64,000 nt of DNA from Isoalcanivorax indicus (GTDB taxonomy: Bacteria > Pseudomonadota > Gammaproteobacteria > Pseudomonadales > Alcanivoracaceae), in the NCBI RefSeq assembly GCF_003259185.1, contig NZ_QGMP01000001.1, positions 1,798,001 through 1,862,000 on the forward strand, written 5' to 3'. The notes under the pieces were generated by a model. It ran no database searches and was not told the origin of the DNA. It saw only the letters and a list, made by a program, of their open reading frames with translations. The translations under genes were made by a program, and so were the position numbers. Positions 48,266-57,321 of this stretch are shown here, in pieces. How positions within the stretch are numbered: the first letter of the stretch is position 1; each line of letters begins with the position of its first letter.

Positions 48266-49074
48266 GACTCTCCGCTTGTCAGGCTTTTTAACCCGTCAAG
48301 AATGATGTCTGCCGCCGCCTCAGGATGCTCCAGTGGAAACATATGCCCGCCCGGCGCCAGACGATGAACCATTCCATGGCGCTTTGCATGGCGTCGGGCG
48401 GCTGGCAGGAACATGGGTTCCGATTCAGCGCCTGACACCATGAGCCCGGGCACCCGCAAGGGGGGCATGCGTCCTGTATTGCCCGGTGTCGTGCGGAAGA
48501 CTTCAACTTCCACGTCCGGAGCATAACGCAAGCGCAGCGCCCCGGCATCCCCGCCAGCCGGGTCGGGCTCGAGTCCCGCCGCCAGGTAATCGGCCAGACA
48601 ACGCGGATCCAGACGCTGGAAAAAAGGACGACGGGAGAAGTAGGATTCGGCCTCAGCACGGCTCGGCCACCCGGCACGGCGCCCCTTGCTGCGTCCCGCT
48701 GGCGACACCCGATCCACCTGCCCGAGCCTGCGAGCCGTATTGAACAGCACCCCCTGCCAGCCATTCACCAGCGGGGGGTCAAGCATCACCAGCGCACGAA
48801 ACCACTCCGGCCGGCGGCTGGCCACCAGACACATGAGCACGCCGCCCATGGAGTGCCCCATGCCGACAATCGGATGCGGCAGGGTCTCCAGCATGGCTTC
48901 CAGCTCACGGGACAGGCTGGCCCACCCGGCATCGACCGGGTAGGCCGGATTGTGGCCCAATCGGTCCACGACCTCGACGTCATAGTATTCATGGAAGGGT
49001 TCAAGGAAGGTGCGATAGCTGCCGCCCGGAAAACCGTTGGCATGGGAAAACACCAGGGTACTGCGTTGTGTCAT
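48262..49074 (-). CDS. Alpha/beta hydrolase
   Basis: 270 residues from ATG at 49074. Start [19 protein letters not shown], nucleophile elbow [17 protein letters not shown], catalytic His in [14 protein letters not shown]. Resembles the family of small cytosolic esterases next to sugar or lipid genes, without a clear substrate. It is upstream of and coupled to a second hydrolase; the two share little sequence outside the fold. Confidence 0.9.
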   Translation of the reverse strand: MTQRSTLVFSHANGFPGGSYRTFLEPFHEYYDVEVVDRLGHNPAYPVDAGWASLSRELEAMLETLPHPIVGMGHSMGGVLMCLVASRRPEWFRALVMLDPPLVNGWQGVLFNTARRLGQVDRVSPAGRSKGRRAGWPSRAEAESYFSRRPFFQRLDPRCLADYLAAGLEPDPAGGDAGALRLRYAPDVEVEVFRTTPGNTGRMPPLRVPGLMVSGAESEPMFLPAARRHAKRHGMVHRLAPGGHMFPLEHPEAAADIILDGLKSLTSGES

Positions 49075-49212
49075 GGGGCGCCCTCTGTAACGATGCCCGT
49101 ATGGAAGCATGCCCGGCACAGTTGTGCCAACTGTCAAAAAACGATGCCGACCGCAAAAACTGGTGGCCTGCGCGAGCTGCCCCTACAATGCCAGCGGACA
49201 ACGGAGGAAGGC

Positions 49213-50025
49213 ATGAAGCTGGTTTCATTCAATATCAACAGCATCCGCGCCCGGCTACCCCAACTGGACGCCGTGATTCAGCAACATCAGCCCGACCTGA
49301 TCGGCCTGCAGGAAACCAAGGTGCAGGACGACGAGTTTCCGGTGGAAGCCGTGACCGCCATGGGCTACCACCCCTACTTTTTTGGCCAGAAAGGCCACTA
49401 CGGCGTGGCCCTGATCAGCCGCGAGCCCCTGCACCATGTGCAGTACGGGTTCCCTGGCGACGATGCTGCCGCCCAGCGGCGCATGATCATCGGCCAACTG
49501 GGTGAAGGCGACAATGCCGTCACCGTGCTCAACGGCTATTTTCCGCAGGGCGAAAGCCGCGACCATCCGGTGAAATTCCCGGCCAAGCAAAAGTTCTATG
49601 CTGATCTGCAACGCTATCTGCAGGACAACCACTCGCCGGATGAGCAACTGGCGGTGATGGGTGATTTCAATATCTCGTCGCGCGATACCGACATCGGCAT
49701 TGGCGAGAGCAACCGCAAGCGCTGGTTGCGCGAAGGCAAATGCAGCTTCCTGCCGGAAGAGCGCGCCTGGTTCGAGGAATTGCTCGACTGGGGCCTGGCG
49801 GACACCTACCGCATCCTGCATCCCGACGTTGATGACCGTTTCAGCTGGTTCGATTACCGCTCCAAAGGCTTTGAACGCGAGCCGCGCCGGGGGCTGCGCA
49901 TCGACACGGTGCTGACCACTGCCCCGCTGACCTCGCGTCTGCAAGACTGTGGTATCGATTACGCGATCCGCGCCATGGACAAACCGTCCGATCACTGCCC
50001 CGTGTGGGCAGCGTTCCGGGACTGA
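49213..50025 (+). CDS. xthA: Exodeoxyribonuclease III
   Basis: 270 residues from ATG at 49213, preceded by GGAGGAAGGC. Endonuclease/exonuclease/phosphatase fold: [45 protein letters not shown] and the closing [12 protein letters not shown]. It cleaves abasic sites and degrades DNA from 3' ends in base-excision repair. The preceding long open frame up to 48853 is a shadow. A GTG-started membrane-protein gene follows after three bases. Confidence 0.94.
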   Translation: MKLVSFNINSIRARLPQLDAVIQQHQPDLIGLQETKVQDDEFPVEAVTAMGYHPYFFGQKGHYGVALISREPLHHVQYGFPGDDAAAQRRMIIGQLGEGDNAVTVLNGYFPQGESRDHPVKFPAKQKFYADLQRYLQDNHSPDEQLAVMGDFNISSRDTDIGIGESNRKRWLREGKCSFLPEERAWFEELLDWGLADTYRILHPDVDDRFSWFDYRSKGFEREPRRGLRIDTVLTTAPLTSRLQDCGIDYAIRAMDKPSDHCPVWAAFRD

Positions 50026-50028
50026 TCC

Positions 50029-51093
50029 GTGGCCTGGCGCCTGCACCCGGAACGCCTGCGCGGCGGCAACCCGCTGGACCTGCTGGGTCTGCTGATTGAC
50101 GTCTTCATGATCCTGCTGGTGGTCGTGAACCTGGCGCTGATCGTGTTCGATGCCCTGTTCGCGCTGTCCTGGGTGCAGTCGCAACTGGAAAATGCCACCC
50201 CGGCATTTTTCCAGTTCTACCACGACACCATCCATGCCGATTTTTTCTATTACGACCTGTGGTTCGTCGCCGTCTACCTGACCGAGTTCATGATCCGCTG
50301 GATAGTGGCCATTGCCCGGGGCACCTACCACCGCTGGTTCTTCTTCCCGTTCGTGCACTGGTACGACCTGCTCGGCTGCATTCCGGTGGGCGGCTTCCGC
50401 TGGCTGCGTACGCTGCGCATCATCAGTCTGCTACTGCGTCTGCAACGTATCGGCGTCATCGATCTGCGTGAAACCTATCTGGGTGCGACGGCGGTGAAGT
50501 ACTACAAGGTACTGGTGGAAGAAATCTCCGATCGCGTGGTGCTCAACGTGCTGGACGGCGTGCAGCGGGAAATCCGCCAGGGCAATCCGCTGATGCAACG
50601 CATCCAGACGGAGGTCCTGCAACCACGCCAGAGCGATCTGGTGGACTATGCCGCCGGCCGCCTGATTGCCGCCGCCGAAGCCACCCACGCCGACTACCGT
50701 GAACCGCTGGGGCACTACCTGTCACGGCTGACCGACGACGCGCTCGCCAATACCCGCAGCGGCGCCCGCCTGGCCGCCATTCCGGTGGCGGGACCACGGG
50801 CCATCGCCCTGATCGGTGATGCAGTGCGCGACGTGGGCGTGGCGCTGATGGACCAGCTGATCCAGGACATCGCCAACCCGGATCATCGCGAGACCGTCGA
50901 TCAACTGCTCAATGACCTGATCGAGCACGCTGCGGGCGATGCAGAACAGCTCAACGCACTGGTGCGCGACACGCTGCTGGATGTCATCGACCAGATCAAG
51001 GCGCAGGTATCGGTGCAGAACTGGAAACTCGAAGAAGAGCGCGCCGAAGCAGAGCGCCGTGCCGCCAGGGCGGCGCGCTCCCGTCATACCTGA
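50029..51093 (+). CDS. Voltage-sensor-like membrane protein lacking a pore domain
   Basis: 354 residues; GTG start three bases after the xthA stop. Four hydrophobic helices are visible: about 17-45, 72-97, 103-120 and 123-143. The fourth has Arg124, Arg127, Arg130, Arg137 and Arg140, a spacing like the S4 of voltage sensors (FRWLRTLRIISLLLRLQRIG). Acidic residues lie in helices 2 and 3 (Glu86, Asp113). No S5-S6 pore or selectivity filter follows; instead there is a mostly helical cytosolic region of about 200 residues with a charged tail. Ion-channel-related family is the best guess; function unknown. Confidence 0.7.
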   Translation: MAWRLHPERLRGGNPLDLLGLLIDVFMILLVVVNLALIVFDALFALSWVQSQLENATPAFFQFYHDTIHADFFYYDLWFVAVYLTEFMIRWIVAIARGTYHRWFFFPFVHWYDLLGCIPVGGFRWLRTLRIISLLLRLQRIGVIDLRETYLGATAVKYYKVLVEEISDRVVLNVLDGVQREIRQGNPLMQRIQTEVLQPRQSDLVDYAAGRLIAAAEATHADYREPLGHYLSRLTDDALANTRSGARLAAIPVAGPRAIALIGDAVRDVGVALMDQLIQDIANPDHRETVDQLLNDLIEHAAGDAEQLNALVRDTLLDVIDQIKAQVSVQNWKLEEERAEAERRAARAARSRHT

Positions 51094-51123
51094 TCGCGAC
51101 CCCTGTCGCCGAGGATGCACAGC

Positions 51124-51489
51124 ATGGACTTTGCGGATCTGCCCACCCATCTCACCATTACTGAGGACCGTGTCCCGGGGCTGTTGCGCCGCGGGCGGGT
51201 CCTGGTCATTACGCTGGAAGCAGAGGACATCGATGCCTTCAAACCACGCTACGAAGCGTTCAGCCGAGCGCTGGAGCAGTGGTACGGCAAGCGCGGCAAG
51301 CGCTGCGCCGGGGTGCGTATCCATGCGCTGATTCATCCCTGGATTGGCGGGCGGGTGCGGGACTATGTAAAGCGACTGCGCGAGATTCCGGCCCATGCCG
51401 CGCTACGGCATATGCCCTTGACCCTGATACTCACCGGCACCGATGGCGCCCCGGTCGACGGGCTCGAGCTGCCACCGGAAGATCACTGA
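51124..51489 (+). CDS. Uncharacterised protein
   Basis: 121 residues from ATG at 51124, preferred over 51115 because GAGG lies eight bases before it. Not recognised. No signal peptide or membrane helix. The sequence has a hydrophobic strand (VLVITLEAEDIDAF), a helix (YEAFSRALEQWY), another helix (RVRDYVKRLREI) and a final strand (PLTLILTGTD), so a small alpha/beta fold is possible. It follows the voltage-sensor-like gene after about 30 bases. Confidence 0.6.
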   Translation: MDFADLPTHLTITEDRVPGLLRRGRVLVITLEAEDIDAFKPRYEAFSRALEQWYGKRGKRCAGVRIHALIHPWIGGRVRDYVKRLREIPAHAALRHMPLTLILTGTDGAPVDGLELPPEDH

Positions 51490-51498
51490 CGGCAGAAC

Positions 51499-51526
51499 AA
51501 AAAAAAACCGACCAGAAATGGTCGGT
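51499..51526 (-). terminator. Intrinsic terminator after the HD-GYP gene
   Basis: On the minus strand an 8-bp stem ACCGACCA/TGGTCGGT with a four-base loop is followed by nine U. It lies about 105 bases beyond the stop of the HD-GYP gene. On the plus strand it lacks a T-run. Confidence 0.82.
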
Positions 51527-51630
51527 ATCGCGTTGACTCCCGGAAAGGTCGCCCGGTTTCAGGGCCGCCTCCAGCGGCTTCGTTACTCGCCCCCCGGCGC
51601 ATCGATCAATCCCGGCGCTGCTCAGCGCAA

Positions 51631-52863
51631 TCAGGCGGCATTGATCTGAAGATTACCCAGATCGAGTGTGACTCGACCGGCACGCAGACATCCTGCCACA
51701 GCCAGCGGCTGTCCTTCTGCGTCCTGCTGCACATTCATGAGATCAAGAATCCGTGGCCGCTCTAGCGCCTGACCGGCACGGTCCCGGACCACCATCACCT
51801 GAGGACGCAAACGGCGGCTCGGGTTCTGTGCCACCACCACACCGACCTCACCCGTCGACAATTCCACCGGCGTGCCGGTCGGGTAGACGCCAATCGCCTG
51901 GATGAACTGCTCCACCAGCGTCGACTGGAAACCGGTGTCGCGCAATTCATACAGTACCGACACGGCTTCAGTCGCGGTGCGGGCAGGCGCCCAGGGGCGT
52001 TCACTGGTCACCGCATCATAGGTATCCACAATACCGGCAATGCGCGCCAGCAACGGAATTTCACCGCCGCTCAGGGCAAACGGATAGCCGCTGCCATCGT
52101 GACGTTCGTGGTGGTACTGCACCACCGCCAGCATCTGGTCGTTCACACCACTGCTGTGTTGCAGCAGGTCCACGCCGTACTGGACATGTTCGCGCATCAA
52201 CGCCCATTGCTCGGGGCTGAGCGGCTCGGGGCTGGTCAGCATGCTGCGTGGTAAACGGGTCTTGCCGATGTCCATCAGCAGTACGCCGGTGGCCAGATTC
52301 TCCAGCACATCCTTGGGCAAGCCGATATGCCGACCGAACACTGTGGCCAGGATCGAGGCCCGGATGCTGTGGGCGTAACCGTAGCTGTCACGATCACGCA
52401 GCCGCGCCAGCCAGACCATCGCGTCCGGATTGCGCAGAATGCTGTGCACCATCACAGCAGCGGCTTTTCTGGCCACGCGCAGGTTGAGGCCTTTTTCGGC
52501 ACGCAGGTCGTTGAGCAGATGGACGACGGCCCGGGTCACCTCCCGGTGATACAGGGTGGCCGACACGACCTCCTGCTTGAGCGTCTGGGTAGCGGTGTAG
52601 CGGACCGGTGTGAATTTACCGATGGCACCACGCACACGGTGACGTGACACGGGCGCTGCCACGGGCTCCAGCGGACCGGTACTCAGTTCCCGATCAATGT
52701 AGACATGCTGGCACCAGGCCTGCAGCTGGCGGATGTCGTCATCGTTGCGGATATGAAATCCCTGTAACGGGAAAGGCGTCTCGATCCACGGGCGATCCAG
52801 CTCGGACACGTACATGCCGACGCTGAGATCCTGTGTGACGATACGCTCTGTTCTGACGGCCAT
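51631..52863 (-). CDS. DUF3391 plus HD-GYP domain protein with altered HD motif
   Basis: About 410 residues from ATG at 52863. N-terminal DUF3391 segment (TERIVTQDLSVGMYVSELDR, PLQGFHIRNDDDI). The HD-GYP domain follows: His165 in YGYAHSIRAS, then MDIGK at 197-201 where HDIGK is usual, HHERHDGSGYP at 251-261 and IAGIVDTYDAVTSERPW. Because Met197 replaces a metal-binding His, c-di-GMP hydrolysis is uncertain, although the remaining metal ligands and the GYP motif are kept. It ends in a strand-rich region. Transcribed alone, with a terminator downstream. Confidence 0.88.
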   Translation of the reverse strand: MAVRTERIVTQDLSVGMYVSELDRPWIETPFPLQGFHIRNDDDIRQLQAWCQHVYIDRELSTGPLEPVAAPVSRHRVRGAIGKFTPVRYTATQTLKQEVVSATLYHREVTRAVVHLLNDLRAEKGLNLRVARKAAAVMVHSILRNPDAMVWLARLRDRDSYGYAHSIRASILATVFGRHIGLPKDVLENLATGVLLMDIGKTRLPRSMLTSPEPLSPEQWALMREHVQYGVDLLQHSSGVNDQMLAVVQYHHERHDGSGYPFALSGGEIPLLARIAGIVDTYDAVTSERPWAPARTATEAVSVLYELRDTGFQSTLVEQFIQAIGVYPTGTPVELSTGEVGVVVAQNPSRRLRPQVMVVRDRAGQALERPRILDLMNVQQDAEGQPLAVAGCLRAGRVTLDLGNLQINAA

Positions 52864-53045
52864 GACGGCGCCCCCGCTCAAGGCATGCCTAATACATTAG
52901 TACCAGACACATAACCCATTTAAGCTTATAGTATGTGAAGCTGTCCACAACTACCAGCCCCTCCGGGCCGTCGGTTTAACCGGCCGACGAACGGCTTTCC
53001 GGGTCGTGGCTGATGGCGGCGGTCTTCCAGATGGGCCTGACCCGA

Positions 53046-53522
53046 TCACTCCAGAAACAGATCGCCCGGGGCACGCAACCAGAGCAGACGGGCACCGGCC
53101 ACGGCGGGCACTTCAACCTCAAGCGCCGCCACCGCCCCCACCCCCATGGGCAGACGAGCCCCCGGGCCTTCGCTGAGCTGACCGACCAGATGCGCCACCA
53201 GCGGCATATGGCTGACCAGCACCAGAGGGCCACTGTCGTCTCGCGCCAGCAGCCAGTCGAACACCCGTTGCGGATGGCCGTCGGGCACCAGCAGATCGCA
53301 GGTGTCGTCCACGGCCAGTCCGCACTGGGCAGCGATCTCATCGGCCGTCTGCCGGGCACGCACGTAAGGGCTGCTGATCAGCGTCGCCGGGCGCACCCCC
53401 TCGGCCAGCAGATTCTGCCACAGGCGTTGCACGCCCCGGCGACCCGCATCGGTCAAGGCTCTCGCCTCATCCGTTGTACGCTGCGCTTCCGCCTCGCCAT
53501 GACGCACCACATACAGACGCAT
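53046..53522 (-). CDS. sixA: Phosphohistidine phosphatase SixA
   Basis: 158 residues of the histidine phosphatase family: phosphoacceptor RHG in LYVVRHGEAEAQ and the second His in LVLVSHMPLVAHL. Removes phosphate from HPt-type histidines in signalling or PTS proteins. ATG overlaps the gpsA stop by one base, so coupled to gpsA. Confidence 0.92.
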   Translation of the reverse strand: MRLYVVRHGEAEAQRTTDEARALTDAGRRGVQRLWQNLLAEGVRPATLISSPYVRARQTADEIAAQCGLAVDDTCDLLVPDGHPQRVFDWLLARDDSGPLVLVSHMPLVAHLVGQLSEGPGARLPMGVGAVAALEVEVPAVAGARLLWLRAPGDLFLE

Positions 53523-54550
53523 CAGCTCACCGTCCCGTGGACGAATTCCACATCATGGTTATGCTCGCCGCGCATCAGGGCATCAATCACCTTGTGCAGG
53601 GGGCGCTGGTTAAACAGGATGTCATAGAGGCCACTGGCCAGCGGCATGTAGATGTCCATCTCACGGGCCCGCTCCGCCACCAGACGGATGGTGTTCACGC
53701 CTTCAGCGGTCTGCCCGAGGCTCGCCACTGCCTCCTCGACGGTCTTGCCCTGGCCGATCAGATACCCCACCTGATAATTGCGCGACAGACTGGAGGAACA
53801 GGTCACGATCAGATCCCCCACCCCGGCCAGCCCCAGGAACGTCATCGGGCTACCCCCCAGATGCGCGGCAAAGCGGCTCATCTCGGCCAGACTGCGGGTG
53901 ATCAGCAAGCCCCGGGTGTTGTCACCTACGCCCAGGGCGGCGGCCATGCCGGTGGCAATGGCATAGATGTTCTTCAGGGCGCCACCCAACTCCACGCCAA
54001 ACATGTCCTGGCTGTCGTAGACCCGGAAATACTCACAGGAAAGGGCTTCCTGGATGCGCTGGCAGACGGTCGGATCAGGGCTGGCAATCACGGTGCCGGT
54101 GAACTTGCGCTCGACAATTTCCTTGGCCAGGTTCGGACCGCTGAGCACGCCGACACGGGTGTGCGGCCATTCGCGCTGCAGCAATTGGCTCATCAACAGA
54201 AAGCCGTCGGCATGAATGCCCTTGGTGCAGCTGACCACGATGGTGCCCTCGGCGACATCGTCACGCGCCTGGGACAACACCTCGACAAAGGCTTTCGACG
54301 GCACCGCCATGAACACCAGTGTCGCGCCGCGCAGCACCTCGCTCAGATCTTCGCTGGCGAGCACGCCCTCCGGCAATTCTGCGCCGGGCAGGTAACGGGG
54401 ATTTTCGCGGTCATTATTGATGGCGGCGGCGGTCTCCGGATCACGTACCCAGAGCCGTGTCGCGTGGCCTTTCTGCGCCAGTATGGTGGCGATGGCGGTA
54501 CCAAAGCTGCCACCCCCGAGTACGGCGGCCACTTCTGTCGCGTGAGTCAT
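53522..54550 (-). CDS. gpsA: NAD(P)H-dependent glycerol-3-phosphate dehydrogenase GpsA
   Basis: 342 residues: AVLGGGSFGTAIATILAQKG dinucleotide fold, SCTKGIHAD, VLSGPNLAKEIVERK with catalytic Lys region, GVELGGALKNIYAIATG and GLAGVGDLIVTCSS. Makes glycerol 3-phosphate for phospholipids. Followed by sixA through a one-base overlap. Confidence 0.96.
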   Translation of the reverse strand: MTHATEVAAVLGGGSFGTAIATILAQKGHATRLWVRDPETAAAINNDRENPRYLPGAELPEGVLASEDLSEVLRGATLVFMAVPSKAFVEVLSQARDDVAEGTIVVSCTKGIHADGFLLMSQLLQREWPHTRVGVLSGPNLAKEIVERKFTGTVIASPDPTVCQRIQEALSCEYFRVYDSQDMFGVELGGALKNIYAIATGMAAALGVGDNTRGLLITRSLAEMSRFAAHLGGSPMTFLGLAGVGDLIVTCSSSLSRNYQVGYLIGQGKTVEEAVASLGQTAEGVNTIRLVAERAREMDIYMPLASGLYDILFNQRPLHKVIDALMRGEHNHDVEFVHGTVS

Positions 54551-54676
54551 GATGATGTCGGTTCTCCTGAGGCCATGACGGCGTCTGGCATCCCGGACGC
54601 TGGCAGAGTGCCAGCGTGGGCTTGCCGGGCATCATAAGCATCCGTCCCATACACCGCAACGAGCACCGCACCACGC

Positions 54677-55588
54677 TCAGTCATCCGCAGCGCCGAGCAC
54701 GGCGTCCAGGGCGGCACTCATCTCCGGATAGCGAAACGCGAACCCCTGATCCTGCAGGCGGCGCGGCAGTACCCGCTGGCCACCCAGCAACAACCCCGAC
54801 ATCTCGCCCAGTGCCAGCTTCAGCGGCCAGCCCGGCACGCGCATGAACCCGGGCCGTCGACTCTTTTCGGCCAACAGACGGTGAAAACGCCCATGGGGCA
54901 AGGGCTGGGGCGCCACGGCGTTGTACACGCCGCTGGCGGCGGGCGTGTCCAGGCAACGCAGGATCAGCGCCACCAGGTCGTCAACATGAATCCAGGACAT
55001 CCACTGCTGGCCATCACCCAGCTGGGCCCCCAGACCCAGCCGATACACCGGCCGCAGACGTGCGAGCATCCCGCCCGGCCCCATGACAACGCCGATGCGC
55101 AGGATACACAGGCGCAAGTCCCAGGCCTGGGCCACCTCACGGGCGGCCTGCTCCCAGGCATCGCAGAGCAGATAGGTGAAATCCCGTCTGACCGCAGGTG
55201 ACGTTTCGGTGAGCTCCGCATTGCCCGCATCGCCATAGAAGCCGATCGCAGAGCCGCTGATCAGCACCTGCGGACGCTGCGCCAGACGTGCCAGCAGATC
55301 GCCCAGCGCCTGCGTCACCCCGACACGGCTGTCCAGCAAGACCTGTTTGCGGCGGGCGCTCCAGCGAGCGTCGGCAATGCCCTCGCCGGCCAGATTGATG
55401 ACCGCATCGAACACCTCGTCCGAGCCGATCTCGTCAAAACGGCGCACACAGCGACTGCCTTCGGGCAGGCGCTGGCGGGCTTGATCGGGATGCCGGGTCA
55501 GCACGGTAAGCTGGTGGCCATGGCGCGCCAGTGCAGGACAAAGGTGGCCACCGACAAAGCCGGTGCCACCGGTAATCAGGATGTTCAT
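54677..55588 (-). CDS. TIGR01777-family NAD-dependent epimerase/dehydratase
   Basis: 303 residues: NILITGGTGFVGGHLCPAL dinucleotide motif, NLAGEGIADARWSARRKQVL, LISGSAIGFYGDAGNAELTE and a C-terminal DUF1731-like segment (LALGEMSGLLLGGQRVLPRR, LQDQGFAFRYPEMSAALDAV). Same family as E. coli YfcH; substrate unknown. Its ATG overlaps the stop of the upstream membrane-protein gene (ATGA). Confidence 0.92.
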   Translation of the reverse strand: MNILITGGTGFVGGHLCPALARHGHQLTVLTRHPDQARQRLPEGSRCVRRFDEIGSDEVFDAVINLAGEGIADARWSARRKQVLLDSRVGVTQALGDLLARLAQRPQVLISGSAIGFYGDAGNAELTETSPAVRRDFTYLLCDAWEQAAREVAQAWDLRLCILRIGVVMGPGGMLARLRPVYRLGLGAQLGDGQQWMSWIHVDDLVALILRCLDTPAASGVYNAVAPQPLPHGRFHRLLAEKSRRPGFMRVPGWPLKLALGEMSGLLLGGQRVLPRRLQDQGFAFRYPEMSAALDAVLGAADD

Positions 55589-57207
55589 TGGCCGGATACC
55601 TGTTCCAGGTCAGCAATCTCGTCGTACCGGTAGTAGTACTCCAGCGTACCCGAACCCACCGGCACCTCAAGCGTCAGTTGCGATGACCCGATATGCGTGA
55701 CCACGCCCGTGCGCTGCCGCCCGTCCCGGCCGTGCACACGCACCTGCCGGCCAAGATACTCGCTGAACGGCAACGCCTCTTCCGGCGCGTCGGCGGCAGC
55801 GGAATCCGCGGCACCGTCCGGCGTCTCTTCCTGCGTCTGCTCCGGCACGCCCTGTTCATCCGGCACGGGGCCGCTGCCCTCGATATAGATGCGCTGGCCA
55901 TCGGCCAGTTCGAGCATGCGCACTTCATCGGCGCTGACCGCGTACGACAGGGTGCCGCTGCCGACCGTGGTCTCCAGCAGCAGCCGCTCGCGCGACATGC
56001 CACGGATGATCCCGGTCTGGCGACTGCCATCGGTTCGCGTCATGCGCACCTGACGCCCCTCATACTGATCCAGCGCATGGAAAGGCTGCGTGATCGGTCG
56101 CGGCGGCGCGCTGGCTTCCTCTTTATGCGTGCTGCGGGGGGCGCTCTCAACGCGTCGCAGCCCGCCCTGCTCACCTTCCTCGATGACGATGACCTCGGCA
56201 CGCCCCGGGCGTACCGACCAGCCCACTTCAGCACGCGTCAGGTGCAGCAGGCGCTCCTCGATGCGGCCATTGAACAGCACCACCCGCACCCGGCTTGTCG
56301 CGGTGCTTTCGCGCCGCTGCATGCGTGTTTCAAGAATGCGCATCTCCTGCACGGCGCCTTCCGGAAACTGCCCGTGCAGGTGCTCGCGCACCAGATAGTT
56401 CAATGTGTCGACATGGTCGAAGGTGACATCTACACGGCCATCGACATAACGCAGGCGATTGGTGTGGGCGGTAAAGTCACCGGACAGGAAACTGCGGCGT
56501 GTGTCCGGCAGGATCAGCTGCAGGAACCCGGTCAGGCGGTTGTTATCCAGCGGCGCCAGTTGCAACTCCATCCGGTAGCCACTGCGAATGATGCGGGTCT
56601 CGGGCAACTCACTGTCCGAGGTCCGCCAGGAGACATGGATCTCCGGCGGCGAGGGATCGTCCGGCCGTACCAGCACGGTACGGCGCTGGGTAATGGGCAG
56701 CGGGTCCTGATGCAGCATGATGCGCACCGACAGATCACTGAGGAAGCCATCCCCCTGTTGCGCGGTCAGTACCCCGTTGACCAGTTCCACCCGGTCGTAC
56801 ACGAACGGCTGCCCGTTCAGGTTGCCGCTCAGGCGCGGATTGTCGTCATTGCGAATGGCAATACGAATGGCGTCCTCGGAGCTGACAAAGGTGTTCAGGT
56901 CGGCACGCTGACTGCCCGCCAGCATGGGCACACCCTGCTCGCTGGCAAACAGCCGCAGGGGCGACTGCAACAGCAAGGGATCCCGTACCAGCGCCAGCCC
57001 CAGGCCAATCAGCACCAGCGCCACGCCAAGCACGCGCATCAATGCCGCCCACCAGACCTCCGCAAAGTGCTCCTGCACATAGCGCAGGCCCACCAGCGGT
57101 AACAGGAACCACAATGGACTGCGGCCACGGCCAGCAATGTCGCGCATCAGCGCCAGGGTGCCCAGCAGCACCAGCGTCAGGCCGGCTATCAGTGTCGCCT
57201 CGATCAT
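55585..57207 (-). CDS. Membrane protein with two C-terminal Sm-like repeats
   Basis: 540 residues; not recognised as a named family. Two N-terminal membrane helices (about 6-21 and 55-74), then a strand-rich region. The C-terminus carries two copies of a 53-residue module at 382-434 and 484-536: YEGRQVRMTRTDGSRQTGII / YLGRQVRVHGRDGRQRTGVV, each followed by LLLETTVGSGTLSY or LTLEVPVGSGTLEY and DEV/DEI..LE. The modules look like small beta-barrels of Sm/SH3 type. An acidic linker joins them. Coupled by four bases to the epimerase gene. Confidence 0.72.
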   Translation of the reverse strand: MIEATLIAGLTLVLLGTLALMRDIAGRGRSPLWFLLPLVGLRYVQEHFAEVWWAALMRVLGVALVLIGLGLALVRDPLLLQSPLRLFASEQGVPMLAGSQRADLNTFVSSEDAIRIAIRNDDNPRLSGNLNGQPFVYDRVELVNGVLTAQQGDGFLSDLSVRIMLHQDPLPITQRRTVLVRPDDPSPPEIHVSWRTSDSELPETRIIRSGYRMELQLAPLDNNRLTGFLQLILPDTRRSFLSGDFTAHTNRLRYVDGRVDVTFDHVDTLNYLVREHLHGQFPEGAVQEMRILETRMQRRESTATSRVRVVLFNGRIEERLLHLTRAEVGWSVRPGRAEVIVIEEGEQGGLRRVESAPRSTHKEEASAPPRPITQPFHALDQYEGRQVRMTRTDGSRQTGIIRGMSRERLLLETTVGSGTLSYAVSADEVRMLELADGQRIYIEGSGPVPDEQGVPEQTQEETPDGAADSAAADAPEEALPFSEYLGRQVRVHGRDGRQRTGVVTHIGSSQLTLEVPVGSGTLEYYYRYDEIADLEQVSGQ

Positions 57208-57321
57208 TAGAGTCCCATCTCCCCGGGGGCTTTTGATATTATTCGCTGCACACGCACTGCGCCACCTGCATCACTTTACAAAGCCTGTCGGTCACTGACC
57301 AGCAGGCCGGGGACACCATCC

